DNA from: Strongyloides papillosus
Taxonomy: Eukaryota > Nematoda > Chromadorea > Rhabditida > Strongyloididae
DNA: 64,000 nt
Direction: 5' to 3'
Assembly: GCA_005656395.1 (NCBI GenBank)
Contig: SRSI01000007.1
Location: 1-64,000 of the forward strand
Position numbers and translations under genes: made by a program. The notes beneath the pieces are model-generated. The model had not been told where the DNA came from. It ran no database searches and worked only from the letters and a program-made list of their open reading frames with translations. Every line of letters begins with the position of its first letter. Positions within the stretch are counted from its first letter, which is position 1. This document shows positions 21,543 through 31,525 of the stretch, piece by piece.

Positions 21543-22196
21543 ATGAATGTTTTTAATTTAAAGTATTTATTATTATTATTACTAACTATAAGCATTCTTG
21601 TTACATTATCGGATGCTAAAAAAACTAAAAGAAAAAATAAACCAAAGAAACCTAGTAGAAGTAGTAGAAATAACTTAAGAATTAGTGATAAGAATTATTC
21701 TTATCAAAATCCTATGCAGTATAATATAAGAAGATTTATTACAAGAACCCCAACTACTAGGTCCTCACTACAAGCATCTTCTCCTGCACCTCTTACTACT
21801 CATGGACCTAGAACAACACGTAGACCCTCACAAACAACATTAGCACCGGTAACTTCACCACAAACATCACCTTCAACAACACCACCTCCAACAACAATAG
21901 CTTCAATAACACCAACTCCAACTCCAACAACACCAACTTCAACAACACCACCCCCAACAACAACAGCTTCAACAACACCAACTCTAACAACAATAGCTTC
22001 AACAACACTAGCTCCAACAACTAAATCAGCGGCAACAACACAATCTTCTACTAAAAAAGGTAACAAAAAGAATACCTCTAAGAATAATAGCTCTAAAGGA
22101 ACAAAAAAGCCTAAAGCAACAAAACAAACCATGTCATCTAAACAAAATCCCACAACAACAGCAGGACCAACAGAGTATGTCAATGATTATAATTAA
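21543..22196 (+). CDS. Secreted Thr-rich mucin-like protein, array unit 4
   Basis: A 217-residue protein. Signal peptide YLLLLLLTISILVTLSDA, then a Lys/Arg/Ser block (KKTKRKNKPKKPSRSSR), then a conserved linker (MQYNIRRFITRT) also found in unit 6 and in broken units 3 and 5, then a long Thr domain (about 75-165) built on repeats such as STTPPPTTTASTTPTLTTIA, then a Lys-rich part and the tail GPTEYVNDYN. The QYNI-R-RF linker is a second family mark. Function unknown; O-glycosylated secreted protein by composition. Confidence 0.82.
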   Translation: MNVFNLKYLLLLLLTISILVTLSDAKKTKRKNKPKKPSRSSRNNLRISDKNYSYQNPMQYNIRRFITRTPTTRSSLQASSPAPLTTHGPRTTRRPSQTTLAPVTSPQTSPSTTPPPTTIASITPTPTPTTPTSTTPPPTTTASTTPTLTTIASTTLAPTTKSAATTQSSTKKGNKKNTSKNNSSKGTKKPKATKQTMSSKQNPTTTAGPTEYVNDYN

Positions 22197-23357
22197 GACG
22201 ATGTTTCAAAATTTTCTAGTTCAAAAAATAACCAATGGATATACTAAATCTTATACTTTCAGTTTCCCATATTATTAAAAAAGAGACATAATTTTTACAT
22301 TTCAACAAACCAAAGCACTTTTATTGAGGGAGAATACTATTTGTATATTTGATTAGTTTTAAAAATAAAATCTAATTTTTATTCAAAACAAAGTAATTTC
22401 TTGTTTTTGTGAAACGTAGAAAATTTGTTCTATAATTTAAAATAGAATTTTTTTATGCTAGCATTTATCTATCCATATGCAATATCTAAAAAGAATGATT
22501 TAACAAATTATAAAGTTTTTAAGATAAACCTAATTTTTTTGAAAATATGGTTAACAGGGGAAATTTTAACAGGACAAAAGTAAAATAATCAAAATAATGC
22601 AATAATAAAACACATTTTTATTTTTAATTATATGATACCCTTTAATGCAAAGTTTACTCTTTTCATTTTTACATTTCTAAAAAAAATTCTTTATTTAGGA
22701 TAATTTTATAATCAATTAAAACTTGGTTTTTGGATTTATATGATCGTGCCAAAAAATAATGTTATATTCCAAAAAATTAGTCAAATTTTGATGATAGAGT
22801 AAATACTGAAACACATTGTATAAAAATGAATGAAATATAAACTTCTAAGGAAAAATTATTAGAAGAATAGAAATTTATCAATTATTAAAATAATATTTTA
22901 AATAATGTCCAGTAAAAAAGTTAAACATAAATGACGGAGTAAATCGAATATCTTATTAATAATTTATTGATAATTACCATTTAAAAATATCAAAAAATTT
23001 AAGTTATTTTTGGGGTGGAGAAAGGTCCATTATTCTTACAATAAAATTTCCGAATTAAAGTTATTTGATAAAAATAAACTTCAAAATACTACATAAGGAT
23101 ATTTTTATAATATATTCATTTTAACTTAACAAATATTTGGTGAAATTCACGTAATTATTAATAATAAGTATTTTTTATTGTTTTATCAAAAAAAATGCTT
23201 GTAATAGCAATGTATTAGATAAGTAATACAACAAAACAACATCGTACATTGTGTTTTTAGCGTATGATCAAAAATTTTTTTAAATTGATAGTTCACATTA
23301 CTTAGTATGTAAATCTATAAAGTATTAGAAATTTAACATGGTATCAATTTTTAGATA

Positions 23358-23920
23358 ATAAATTTCTTTGAATTTAAAGTATCTATCATTGATACTTTAA
23401 TCATTAGTATTCTTATGACATTATCAGATGCTAAAAAAAATAGGTGGGTCAAAAAGATTCAGAAGCCGTAGTAGAAATAACTCTTATAGTAATGATAAGA
23501 AACACTCTTACGAATATCTTAAACAATATAATATAAAAAGATGTTTAACAAGAAAATTAGGAATTACACAAAAACCACAAACACAACATCTTCCACCTGT
23601 TGCTTCTTAAATACCTTTAACAACTACCACACTTCAACCTGCAACATTAGTATCGAAACCTTCACCAACAACTACGTTAATAGCAACAGCACAATCTTCT
23701 ACTTCTAAATGTAAAGGAAAAAATCTTTCTAAAAATAATAAGCCTAAAAGAACAAAAAAAACTAAAAACTACACAACAATCTAAAACAACACAACAACCT
23801 AGTACAACAAAAAAATCTTGTGGAAAAAATAAACCGGTTGAAGAAAAAAAATCTACACCAAATAATCCATCTTATACTACAACATCAGGACCAACAAATT
23901 ACGTCAATTTTTATAACTAA
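23358..23920 (+). pseudogene. Broken mucin-like gene, array unit 5
   Basis: Same layout as unit 4, but the start codon position reads ATA (23358-23360) and frames are broken at several points. Segments YLKQYNIKRCLTRK and, at the very end, GPTNYVNFYN can still be read. It lies next to the LTR element at 24351-28468, which entered the spacer behind it. The promoter copy (about 23231-23320) is diverged, with AGTATGTAAAT in place of the TATA box. Confidence 0.82.
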
Positions 23921-24350
23921 TGGGATGTTTTCAATTTTTCTAGTTGAAAAAAAAACCAATGGATATGCTACATTTTATGCTTTCAGTTTCTCATAATGCC
24001 TAAAAAATGACATAATTTTACATTTCAACAAATCCAAACACTTTTATTAAAGAAGAATACTATATGTGCAATTGAATAATTTTATGATAATTTTTTTTAA
24101 TCCAAATATTTTTTTTCTTGGTTGTTAAAAATATAAAAAATTTACTATGCAATCAAATATTAACATTTTTTAAAATCAGTACATATTTTTGTCTTCATAA
24201 CCGTTTTAAAGAGAGTATTTGATAATTTATGTAATTACTAATTAATTTTAATGAAACTAATAATAAGAAAATTATCACTTATATAATAATTTAATTTTGT
24301 GATGAAATTATATGTTAAGACAAAAATCGAAATATTATACAAAAATAAAT

Positions 24351-24465
24351 AGTAAGGATTTGTCTTCCAACGAATCCTTTTAAATTGTTAATTTTATGTG
24401 TTTAAATATAACCTTTACCAGTTATATTTTTATTTCTTATTTTTGCTCTAATAAAAATTTTCACT
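24351..24465 (+). repeat. 5' LTR of the compact element
   Basis: 115-bp repeat identical to 28354-28468. It is unusually short for an LTR; short LTRs of this order are known in Mag-type elements. It contains CTAATAAAAAT near its end, a possible polyadenylation signal. The following bases (CCAACTTCGTCCCATGG) hold no evident standard PBS at the LTR edge. Confidence 0.93.
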
Positions 24466-24478
24466 CCAACTTCGTCCC

Positions 24479-25423
24479 ATGGAAGCCCCACCTAGTGTGA
24501 ACCTTCAAACGGAACTGGAGATACTCAAATCCAAATCATTACAAGAATTAAGAGAACTTTGCCCCTATAAATCATTAACCAAAGATCTTATTACTATCAT
24601 TATGTTAGATGAATACTCTCAACACGACAGACACAAAGAAGTTACAGATCTGGTGCTAGGTCTTGCGACGAATACAGTTCTGCTTACAAGTAATCCCAAA
24701 ATTACTCATTCTGAAATTTCAACATCGTGTGATTGCAATATCAATAAAATGTCGAATGTTACTATTACTGAAACTCCAACGTTCAATTCAAAATCAATGT
24801 CTTTTACTAAGTGGATTTCTCTTTTGGAAACCGAATTCACCGTCAAAAATGTCACTACTGATGAAGCAAAGCTTGCATGGTTGCAACTGAAACTTGGAAT
24901 TGATAATCTCCAATTGTTACCAACAGTGGTAAGTACAAATATTTATGAACAATATAAGCAAATTATTCAGAACAAATTCCCTGTCGAAATGAGTGAACAA
25001 GAACTTCTCGTCCAATACGGCTCTTATCGTGTTAATCTCACCAAGGATGGACTGAAAGACCTGCAAACCTTGACATTGAAGACCTTCCGTGACAGACCTG
25101 AAGCTACTCAAGTATCAGAAATGTGCTCCAAGTTGATGTTGGCCGCTAGAACAGATCTGCAACGTTATGTTATTGAATCAGCAAAATCCCTTCCTCTCTC
25201 TCAAGCTCTGGATCAAATTTCAAAAACTGTTCCTGACAAATTCAAGCCCATGTCTCATGATCGCTGTAAATTCTGCAACTTCTCTGGACATTCTGAAGAA
25301 CAATGTCAACGTAAAGCTGCGGGACTTGAAAAGAAGGATTATTTTGCCATCAAACAACAACGACGCAGAGAATCTCCCACCTCCACCAACTCTACCAATT
25401 TCACCATCAAGCAGGAAAACTAA
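24479..25423 (+). CDS. gag: Gag protein of the compact retrotransposon
   Basis: 314-residue capsid/nucleocapsid precursor. The ATG at 24479 is 14 bp after the 5' LTR. The N-terminus (about 10-45) resembles a SAP-like helix pair (LQELRELCPY...KDLITIIM), the middle matches a retrotransposon capsid in length and charge, and a CCHC knuckle (CKFCNFSGHSEEQC, C263, C266, H271, C276) is followed by a basic end. It stops at TAA 25421-25423. The Pol frame is open across this point in the -1 frame, so Pol is expected as a Gag-Pol fusion. Domain calls before the knuckle are weak. Confidence 0.88.
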   Translation: MEAPPSVNLQTELEILKSKSLQELRELCPYKSLTKDLITIIMLDEYSQHDRHKEVTDLVLGLATNTVLLTSNPKITHSEISTSCDCNINKMSNVTITETPTFNSKSMSFTKWISLLETEFTVKNVTTDEAKLAWLQLKLGIDNLQLLPTVVSTNIYEQYKQIIQNKFPVEMSEQELLVQYGSYRVNLTKDGLKDLQTLTLKTFRDRPEATQVSEMCSKLMLAARTDLQRYVIESAKSLPLSQALDQISKTVPDKFKPMSHDRCKFCNFSGHSEEQCQRKAAGLEKKDYFAIKQQRRRESPTSTNSTNFTIKQEN

Positions 25424-25447
25424 GTCACCTGGGGGTGACAGCCCAGG
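25414..25447 (+). promoter_or_regulatory. Candidate -1 ribosomal frameshift signal between Gag and Pol
   Basis: The bases GGAAAAC (25414-25420) lie in frame as G GAA AAC just before the Gag TAA. A 7-base spacer (TAAGTCA) follows, then a perfect 6-bp hairpin, CCTGGG (25428-25433) and CCCAGG (25442-25447) around an 8-base loop. Pol lies in the -1 frame relative to Gag and is open through this point. The heptamer allows a clean slip in the A site (AAC to AAA) but a mismatch in the P site, so it is not canonical. Confidence 0.6.
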
Positions 25448-28386
25448 AGGAAAAAAATACTGAAAATTTACAATCGCATAATCTTATCCTTGACACTTCA
25501 CCTGCCATTGATGATGGTACTTTATCACCGGGAGAGTTTGATGATGCATATCTGGATACTGTTAATAATATCAAAGATGAAATTGAATTTGAGAATGAAC
25601 TTCCTGTAACCAACATGGAACTGGCGTCTTCCGTTTGTTTTATCAATCAAGCTAGAGTTCTTCTTGATGTTGGTGCCAATGTTAACGTTCTCAATACCTC
25701 AACCGCTAAGAAACTTCAAATTTTCGATGCTACTGTCAAAAAGAAAATATTATCGTGTGGAAGTAATCTTGAAACTTACCAAATCAATGCTCCCTTCTCC
25801 ATCACTTATAAAGGAAAAACTATCACTCCAAAAGGAACTACCGTTACCAAAGATATACCTTATGATTTAATTATGAACATACAAACATGTGGTCTTCTAG
25901 GAATATCTATTGATACTGCCAGTAAAAACATCACAATCAACGATCCGTTTAAGAAAGAAATACTTCAGTTGTATCCTAAAGCTGTAGTCAGTGAATCCAA
26001 TCCTTTAGGTAAATGTACCATTACAGCTCCACCACTCATGTTCAGAGATCTGGAAATGCCAAAGCTAATACGTTATGGTGTCCCTCCGCCTCTAATTCTA
26101 GAAGTTCAGAAGGAAATTGATGAAATGATAAGTCTTGATGTATGCAGACTAAATTACAATACCAAATATATCGTACCTATTCGCGTTGTTAGTAAAAGTT
26201 CAAAACAACTACGTATCTGTCAAGACTTTCGTGAATTGAATAAGAAATTGTATACTGACTTCTACTGCAGCCCATCTTTCAAAGAACTGTTTATGTCTAT
26301 GCAATCTTTCTCTTTTGCTTCTCGTATTGATCTTCGTAAAGCCTACTGGCAAATATGCCTTCATCCATCTGATAGAGATAAGTTAGGTTTCTTCTTCAAT
26401 AGGAAAGTGTATTCATTAAATCGCCTACCTTTCGGATTGTCCTCTTCTCCTGGTATATTTCAGCGTCTCATGGATCAAATACTCTCTAACGTTCCATCTC
26501 TGGTATACCAAGATGACATCCTAATCTTGGCTGGCAATTCACGTGATGAACACAAAAATTATGTTTTACAAGCAATACAGTCTCTCCACTCACATGGCCT
26601 GGTCATTAATCTTGAAAAGTCAACATTCTTTGATGCACAATGCATATTTCTTGGTTACAAAGTCTCCCCAATAGGAATCTCACCCAATCCTAAACTTATT
26701 CAATCATTAAAGGACTTTCATACTCCGAAAACTCCATACCAACTGCGTGCCTTTAGAGGACTCTTCAATTTTCTCTCTCATAACATACCGGACAGTGCCA
26801 AGTTATCAATTCACCTGAATGACTTTATCGGAACTTTACCAAAAAGTAGAAAAGAAATTCCTATACCTGAAAATGTACAACAAGATATATTAGCTATGAA
26901 AGATAGTATGTCTCGTATTGTTACCCTTGGTTTCCCTGATTTTTCAAAAGATTTCCTGTTAATGTGTGATGCCTCAAACACAGGTTATGGTTATATTTTA
27001 ATGCAATCTCATGCACCAATCAATACATATCTGAATCCAAAACAACTATATCCCATTGCTGTACATTCTCGTTCATGGGATGCTTTGGCCCGTTCTGCTA
27101 CTCCTACTTACTATGAACTCAAATCCATCAGCCGTTCACTTACCTTTTTTTCTCCACTTATTAGATATAGTCGTATTCACGTATTTACTGACCACAAGAA
27201 TCTTCTCCGCATTATTATGGATGGATCTCTACCCATATATCAGAAGTACATCTTTAATATTTGCAATTTCAACTGTGTCATCAAGTTTATTGAAGGACAT
27301 AACAACCCTGTGGCTGATGCTCTTAGTCGTTCACCTCTAGATGGGAGCCAAGATACAGTCAACTGCATCTCCAAGAATGAGGAAATAGACATTGATGATC
27401 TATACCAATCCTTTCATGTCAATACAGGGCATTTATCACTTATCAAAGTCAAAGAATCATTAATGCAAGCAATTACCAAAAATCATCCGAAATTACGTGT
27501 AGCCAGAAGAATACTGAAACAGGTAGCCTCCAAAATAAGTCAATGTCAAGCATGTAGATCCAACAACGTCATTCCACGAAAGAAAGATAGTAATGATGAA
27601 TATAAAGTCACAAAACCAATGGAGCTTTTATGTCTTGATCTGTCCAAGTACCAAAACACCAATATACTATGTGTGGTTGATAGATACTCTAAATACAAGT
27701 TCTTCTTTGAATTAAAATCAACTACAGGTGATCAAATCGTTAAAATTATCAAATCAAAAATAGTAGATGTCTATGGACTTCCACAAAGATTAAGAAGTGA
27801 TAATGCTAGAAATCTCATAGAAGGACCTGTAGCACAGTACTGTAAAGAACAATTCATTCTCCAAGAATCAGCCATAAGATATCGACATACCACCAACCAA
27901 ATTGTAGAAAGAGCCTTTAGAACACTGTTTGAAATGATGAGAAAGATGCCTAAGGTTAGAGGTCCATTTTCTGAGAATTTGAAGATAGCCAGCTTTAGGA
28001 TTAACAATATAAAGAATGATAAAGGTATCTCTCCAGCTGAACTATTTCTCAACTTCATGCCTCGCACGTTACAGGATAATAAGTACAACATCCAAAGCCA
28101 ATACAATGTCCAGGATATGCGAGCTCTCTATGAACTTTTACATTCCTTAGAAAAGTTGCCAAAAGAAATCGTCATCAAAGACTTCGATCCCAAGAAAACT
28201 AAGGCCGAAAATCGTAATATCACGTTAAAAAATGAATTCAAACCTATCAATCGTACTGCCGTTAAGACTAGTGGAGGAAAATATGTCAATAAGTTTGAAG
28301 TTCTGTCTAGATCTAAGAAGTGGGCCACTGGGGACACTCATAAAGATAAGGACAGTAAGGATTTGTCTTCCAACGAATCCTTTTAA
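25435..28386 (+). CDS. pol: Pol polyprotein (protease, RT, RNase H, integrase)
   Basis: Open frame of 983 residues counted from 25435; the true product probably begins by frameshift from Gag, since no ATG fits and the frame is open upstream. Order: protease-like region with LLDVGA at 76-81, where DTG or DSG is normal; reverse transcriptase with RIDLRKAYWQ (D299) and YQDD (358-361); RNase H with the full set D512 (CDAS), E561, D586 (TDH) and D628 (ADALSR); integrase with H661, H666, C704, C707 and D735, D789, E825. The RT details (LPFGLSSSPG, FLGYKVSPIGI) are typical Ty3/gypsy. The last 11 codons lie inside the 3' LTR. Apart from DVG all catalytic residues are in place. Confidence 0.92.
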   Translation: MTAQEEKNTENLQSHNLILDTSPAIDDGTLSPGEFDDAYLDTVNNIKDEIEFENELPVTNMELASSVCFINQARVLLDVGANVNVLNTSTAKKLQIFDATVKKKILSCGSNLETYQINAPFSITYKGKTITPKGTTVTKDIPYDLIMNIQTCGLLGISIDTASKNITINDPFKKEILQLYPKAVVSESNPLGKCTITAPPLMFRDLEMPKLIRYGVPPPLILEVQKEIDEMISLDVCRLNYNTKYIVPIRVVSKSSKQLRICQDFRELNKKLYTDFYCSPSFKELFMSMQSFSFASRIDLRKAYWQICLHPSDRDKLGFFFNRKVYSLNRLPFGLSSSPGIFQRLMDQILSNVPSLVYQDDILILAGNSRDEHKNYVLQAIQSLHSHGLVINLEKSTFFDAQCIFLGYKVSPIGISPNPKLIQSLKDFHTPKTPYQLRAFRGLFNFLSHNIPDSAKLSIHLNDFIGTLPKSRKEIPIPENVQQDILAMKDSMSRIVTLGFPDFSKDFLLMCDASNTGYGYILMQSHAPINTYLNPKQLYPIAVHSRSWDALARSATPTYYELKSISRSLTFFSPLIRYSRIHVFTDHKNLLRIIMDGSLPIYQKYIFNICNFNCVIKFIEGHNNPVADALSRSPLDGSQDTVNCISKNEEIDIDDLYQSFHVNTGHLSLIKVKESLMQAITKNHPKLRVARRILKQVASKISQCQACRSNNVIPRKKDSNDEYKVTKPMELLCLDLSKYQNTNILCVVDRYSKYKFFFELKSTTGDQIVKIIKSKIVDVYGLPQRLRSDNARNLIEGPVAQYCKEQFILQESAIRYRHTTNQIVERAFRTLFEMMRKMPKVRGPFSENLKIASFRINNIKNDKGISPAELFLNFMPRTLQDNKYNIQSQYNVQDMRALYELLHSLEKLPKEIVIKDFDPKKTKAENRNITLKNEFKPINRTAVKTSGGKYVNKFEVLSRSKKWATGDTHKDKDSKDLSSNESF

Positions 28387-28468
28387 ATTGTTAATTTTAT
28401 GTGTTTAAATATAACCTTTACCAGTTATATTTTTATTTCTTATTTTTGCTCTAATAAAAATTTTCACT
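28354..28468 (+). repeat. 3' LTR of the compact element
   Basis: 115 bp, identical to the 5' LTR. A purine-rich run (AAAGATAAGGA) directly before it may be the polypurine tract. The Pol stop codon falls inside it at 28384-28386. Confidence 0.93.
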
Positions 28469-29100
28469 TAAATTATTCAAATTAAAGTGTCAATGAAATA
28501 CATATTTTGATTTCAAATTTTCAATACCTCTTATCTAAAAGTTTACCTTTCATTTTATTCTTAAAATTTAAAAAAAAATTAATTGTTTAAATAATTTGAT
28601 TGTTAAATAAAATTTGATTTTTGGGTTTTATATGTATACAAAATGAGAAGAATATTTTTGTTAATAGAAATAATAGAATTTCCTGTGATATAATAACACA
28701 TGATATAATAATTGATAAGAAACTTATGTTTCCAGAGAAAGGTGACTTAAACAGTAGAAATTTATAAGCAAATTTAATGTTTAAAAATCAGAAGGAACTT
28801 TATAGAATCATTAAAGGTTTCTTAAAAAACAACAATGTATTTAAAGTTATTTTTTTTTCTCCCTTTAGATATAAAAATTACTATTTAACTCATTAAAGAA
28901 AAAGCAACTATGCGTTTAATGAAATATATAATTTTCAAATATTTTATGATAAAATTTAATTTCGTTAATTAAACAAAAGTATTTTTTTAATTTTTACTAC
29001 TGTTTATCAAATAATTGATTTATTCAAAGTACTAGTGAAAAATAAATATTTTTTTTTAAAATTACTAGAAGATATAAAGGTAGGAACATAGTTTTAAACA

Positions 29101-29203
29101 ACCCAGTTGACAAAACAATTGTTGTACTTTGTGTTAAAACTATAAAATTAAAAACTATGTTTAAGTTAATAGTTCACATTAAAGAGTATATAAATTAATA
29201 AAA
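29101..29203 (+). promoter_or_regulatory. Mucin-array promoter block, unit 6
   Basis: AATTGTTGTACTTTGTGTT, AACTATGTTTAAGTTAATAG and AGTATATAAATTAATAAAA (29185-29203), 36-54 bp before the ATG at 29239. Confidence 0.65.
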
Positions 29204-29238
29204 TTTTAAAAATTTCACATGATAATAATTTTTAGAGA

Positions 29239-29928
29239 ATGAATTTTCTTAATTTAAAGTGCCTATTATTAATATTGCTGATTACTAGTGTTCTCGAGAC
29301 TCTATCGGACGCTAGAAGAAAAAAAAGAATTAAGCTAAAGAGGTCTAATAAAAGTAGTAGAAAAAACACTAAAAAAAATGATGAGAAACTCTCTAACGAA
29401 AATCCTATACAATACAATATAAAAAGATTTATAACAAGAACATCAAGGACTACGCAAGTACAACAGACACCCACTCGTGTGCCCCTCACTACTCAAAGAG
29501 TTGTACGCACATTTAATGCTACCCCAAAACACACACCTCAACAAACAACATTAACAACAAAACAAGCTCCAACAACACAAACTCTAGCAACACAAACTGC
29601 AACTACACAAAGTACAATAACACAAGCTCCAACAACACAAACTGCAACTACACAAAATACAACAACACAAGCTACAACAACACCAGCTCCAACAACTCAA
29701 ATTTCAACAACAAAATCTTCTGGTGCTAAAACTACAAAAAATAAAAGCAAAGGTTCTGGTGGTAAGAAAAAATCTAAAACAAGTAGTTCTACAACAAATA
29801 AACCTACGACAACGAGAACCAAAACAAAAAGACCAAATGGACCTAATGTTACAAAAGTTTCTAAACCAAATAATCCATCTTCCGCTGCACCACCAGGACC
29901 AACAGATTACTTCAACTCTTATAACTAA
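29239..29928 (+). CDS. Secreted Thr-rich mucin-like protein, array unit 6
   Basis: A 229-residue protein, the longest of the array. Signal peptide CLLLILLITSVLETLSDA, then a basic block (RRKKRIKLKRSNKSSRKNTKK), then the family linker IQYNIKRFITRTSR, then a Thr/Gln domain (about 75-155) of TTQ-type repeats (APTTQTATTQNTTTQATTTP), then Lys-rich and Thr-rich stretches and the tail GPTDYFNSYN. Thr-Thr-Gln triplets replace the Thr-Pro repeats of the neighbours, so the repeat evolves quickly while signal, linker and tail stay fixed. No known domain. Confidence 0.82.
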   Translation: MNFLNLKCLLLILLITSVLETLSDARRKKRIKLKRSNKSSRKNTKKNDEKLSNENPIQYNIKRFITRTSRTTQVQQTPTRVPLTTQRVVRTFNATPKHTPQQTTLTTKQAPTTQTLATQTATTQSTITQAPTTQTATTQNTTTQATTTPAPTTQISTTKSSGAKTTKNKSKGSGGKKKSKTSSSTTNKPTTTRTKTKRPNGPNVTKVSKPNNPSSAAPPGPTDYFNSYN

Positions 29929-31099
29929 GAAGATATTTTCAAACATTCTTGTTGAAAAAATAATTAATGTATCTACTAAATTTTACGCCTTCAGTTTCTC
30001 ATATTATCTATGAAAGGGCACAATTTTTTACATTTCAACAAATCAAAGAACTTTTATTAAAGAGAAATACTAATTGTATAATTCATTGATTTTTTAAAAA
30101 AATCCAATTTTTATTCAAAACTATGTATTTTCTTGTGTTTTTCAAAATGTAGAATATTTATCCCATAATTAAAAAGTAAAATTTTTTTAATAGCATTTCA
30201 CCTTTTCTTATTTAACAACTTAAATAATAATTTAACAACTTTATATAATTGTTTATTTATTTCGAACAAATAAATTTTAACAAATGATAACGTTTTTTAT
30301 GATTTACTTAATTTTTTTGAAATAAAACTAACAGTAAAAATTTTAACGGCCAAAAGTAAAATAATCAGATTAATGTATTAGTAAAACATATTAGAAATAT
30401 ATAATATCCTTTAGTACAAAGTTTACTTTCCTTATTTTTACATTTTTATAGAAGAAAAATTGTTTATTTAGAATAATTTTATATAAACTAAATCTTGGTT
30501 TTCGTATTTACGTCATCATAGAAAAAATGATATTATTTTTCAAAAAATTAGTATGGTTTTTAATGATAGGGTAATTATTAAAACACATTGTATGAAAATG
30601 AAAAAAATCTCAGTGTCTAAGAAAAGATAATTTAACAATAAAAATTAAATTAGTTACTTAAATAGTATTTTTAAAGACATCTCCAGTAAAAAAATTAAAA
30701 ATGAAAGTAGGAGTAGATCAATAAAACATATATCTTATTTATAAAATACTAATAATTAACATTTAAAATTAAGAAAAGTTAAATTATCGTTGTCGTAGAC
30801 ATTAGTCTATTGTTCTTGCAATGAAATCAGCGATTTTAAGCTATTGGATAAAGATCAATTTCAAAATACTACGTAAATATATTTTCATAATAAATTCAAT
30901 TCTATCTACCACATGATTATTAAAATTGATATAATTATTAATAATAAATATTTTTTATTATTTTATTGAAAAAGATACCTGTAATAACTATGTTTTTAAA
31001 CAACTCATATAACAAAACAGCATTGTGCTTTGTGTTTTTAGTGTACCATCAAAAAGTATATTTAAATTAATGGCTTACGATAAAAACATTTAAGGAAAT

Positions 31100-31525
31100 T
31101 TAATATTAGAAGTTTGTTATTTAATATAATTTTTTATATTACTAGTTATTAATGTTATTGGAATACCATTAATTTATGAGGGAGTGGTAATACAGATGGT
31201 TTATCCTATTAAATATACTACCACTGCACCAACAACTACATCAGCGGCCACAACTAGACATTCAAGAAGAAATAGACGAAGAAAAATTAAATATAAATGC
31301 TCAGTATTAAAACCTAAGATTCACTATTCGATTAAAAGAAATAAGAAAACTAAAAAACCTAAAAGAACTAAAATATCTAATATTATTAATAGATCTATAG
31401 CTATTACAAAGCCTAATAAGATTAATAGGACTAAAAAAACTACTAAAAATTCCAAATTTCATAAAAAGCCAAGAAAATCAAGAGATGGTAGACTTACAAT
31501 CCCAAAGACCACTTTAATATCATAA
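31100..31525 (+). pseudogene. N-terminally broken mucin-like gene, array unit 7 (subfamily B)
   Basis: Compared with unit 8, the start codon and the first residues of the signal peptide are deleted: the flank reads AGTTTGTTATTTAATATAAT and then joins a signal-peptide remnant with stops. From about 31196 a frame runs to 31525 with a very short Thr run (TTTAPTTTSAATT), the subfamily mark RHSRRNRRRKIKYKC, and a long Lys-rich C-terminus. It lacks the GPT-[DE]-Y tail. Without a signal peptide it is unlikely to be secreted. Confidence 0.7.

Larger units (their letters stand above)
24351..28468 (+). mobile_element. Compact young Ty3/gypsy LTR retrotransposon with AGT...ACT ends
   Basis: 4118-bp element between two identical 115-bp LTRs (24351-24465, 28354-28468). 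The host 5-mer TAAAT is duplicated at 24346-24350 and 28469-28473. The LTRs begin AGT and end ACT instead of TG...CA; the outer three bases still form an inverted repeat. It holds Gag and Pol frames with a candidate -1 frameshift signal between them. Identical LTRs and open frames mean recent activity. It lies in a spacer of the mucin array, and spacer homology resumes directly after it. Confidence 0.93.
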
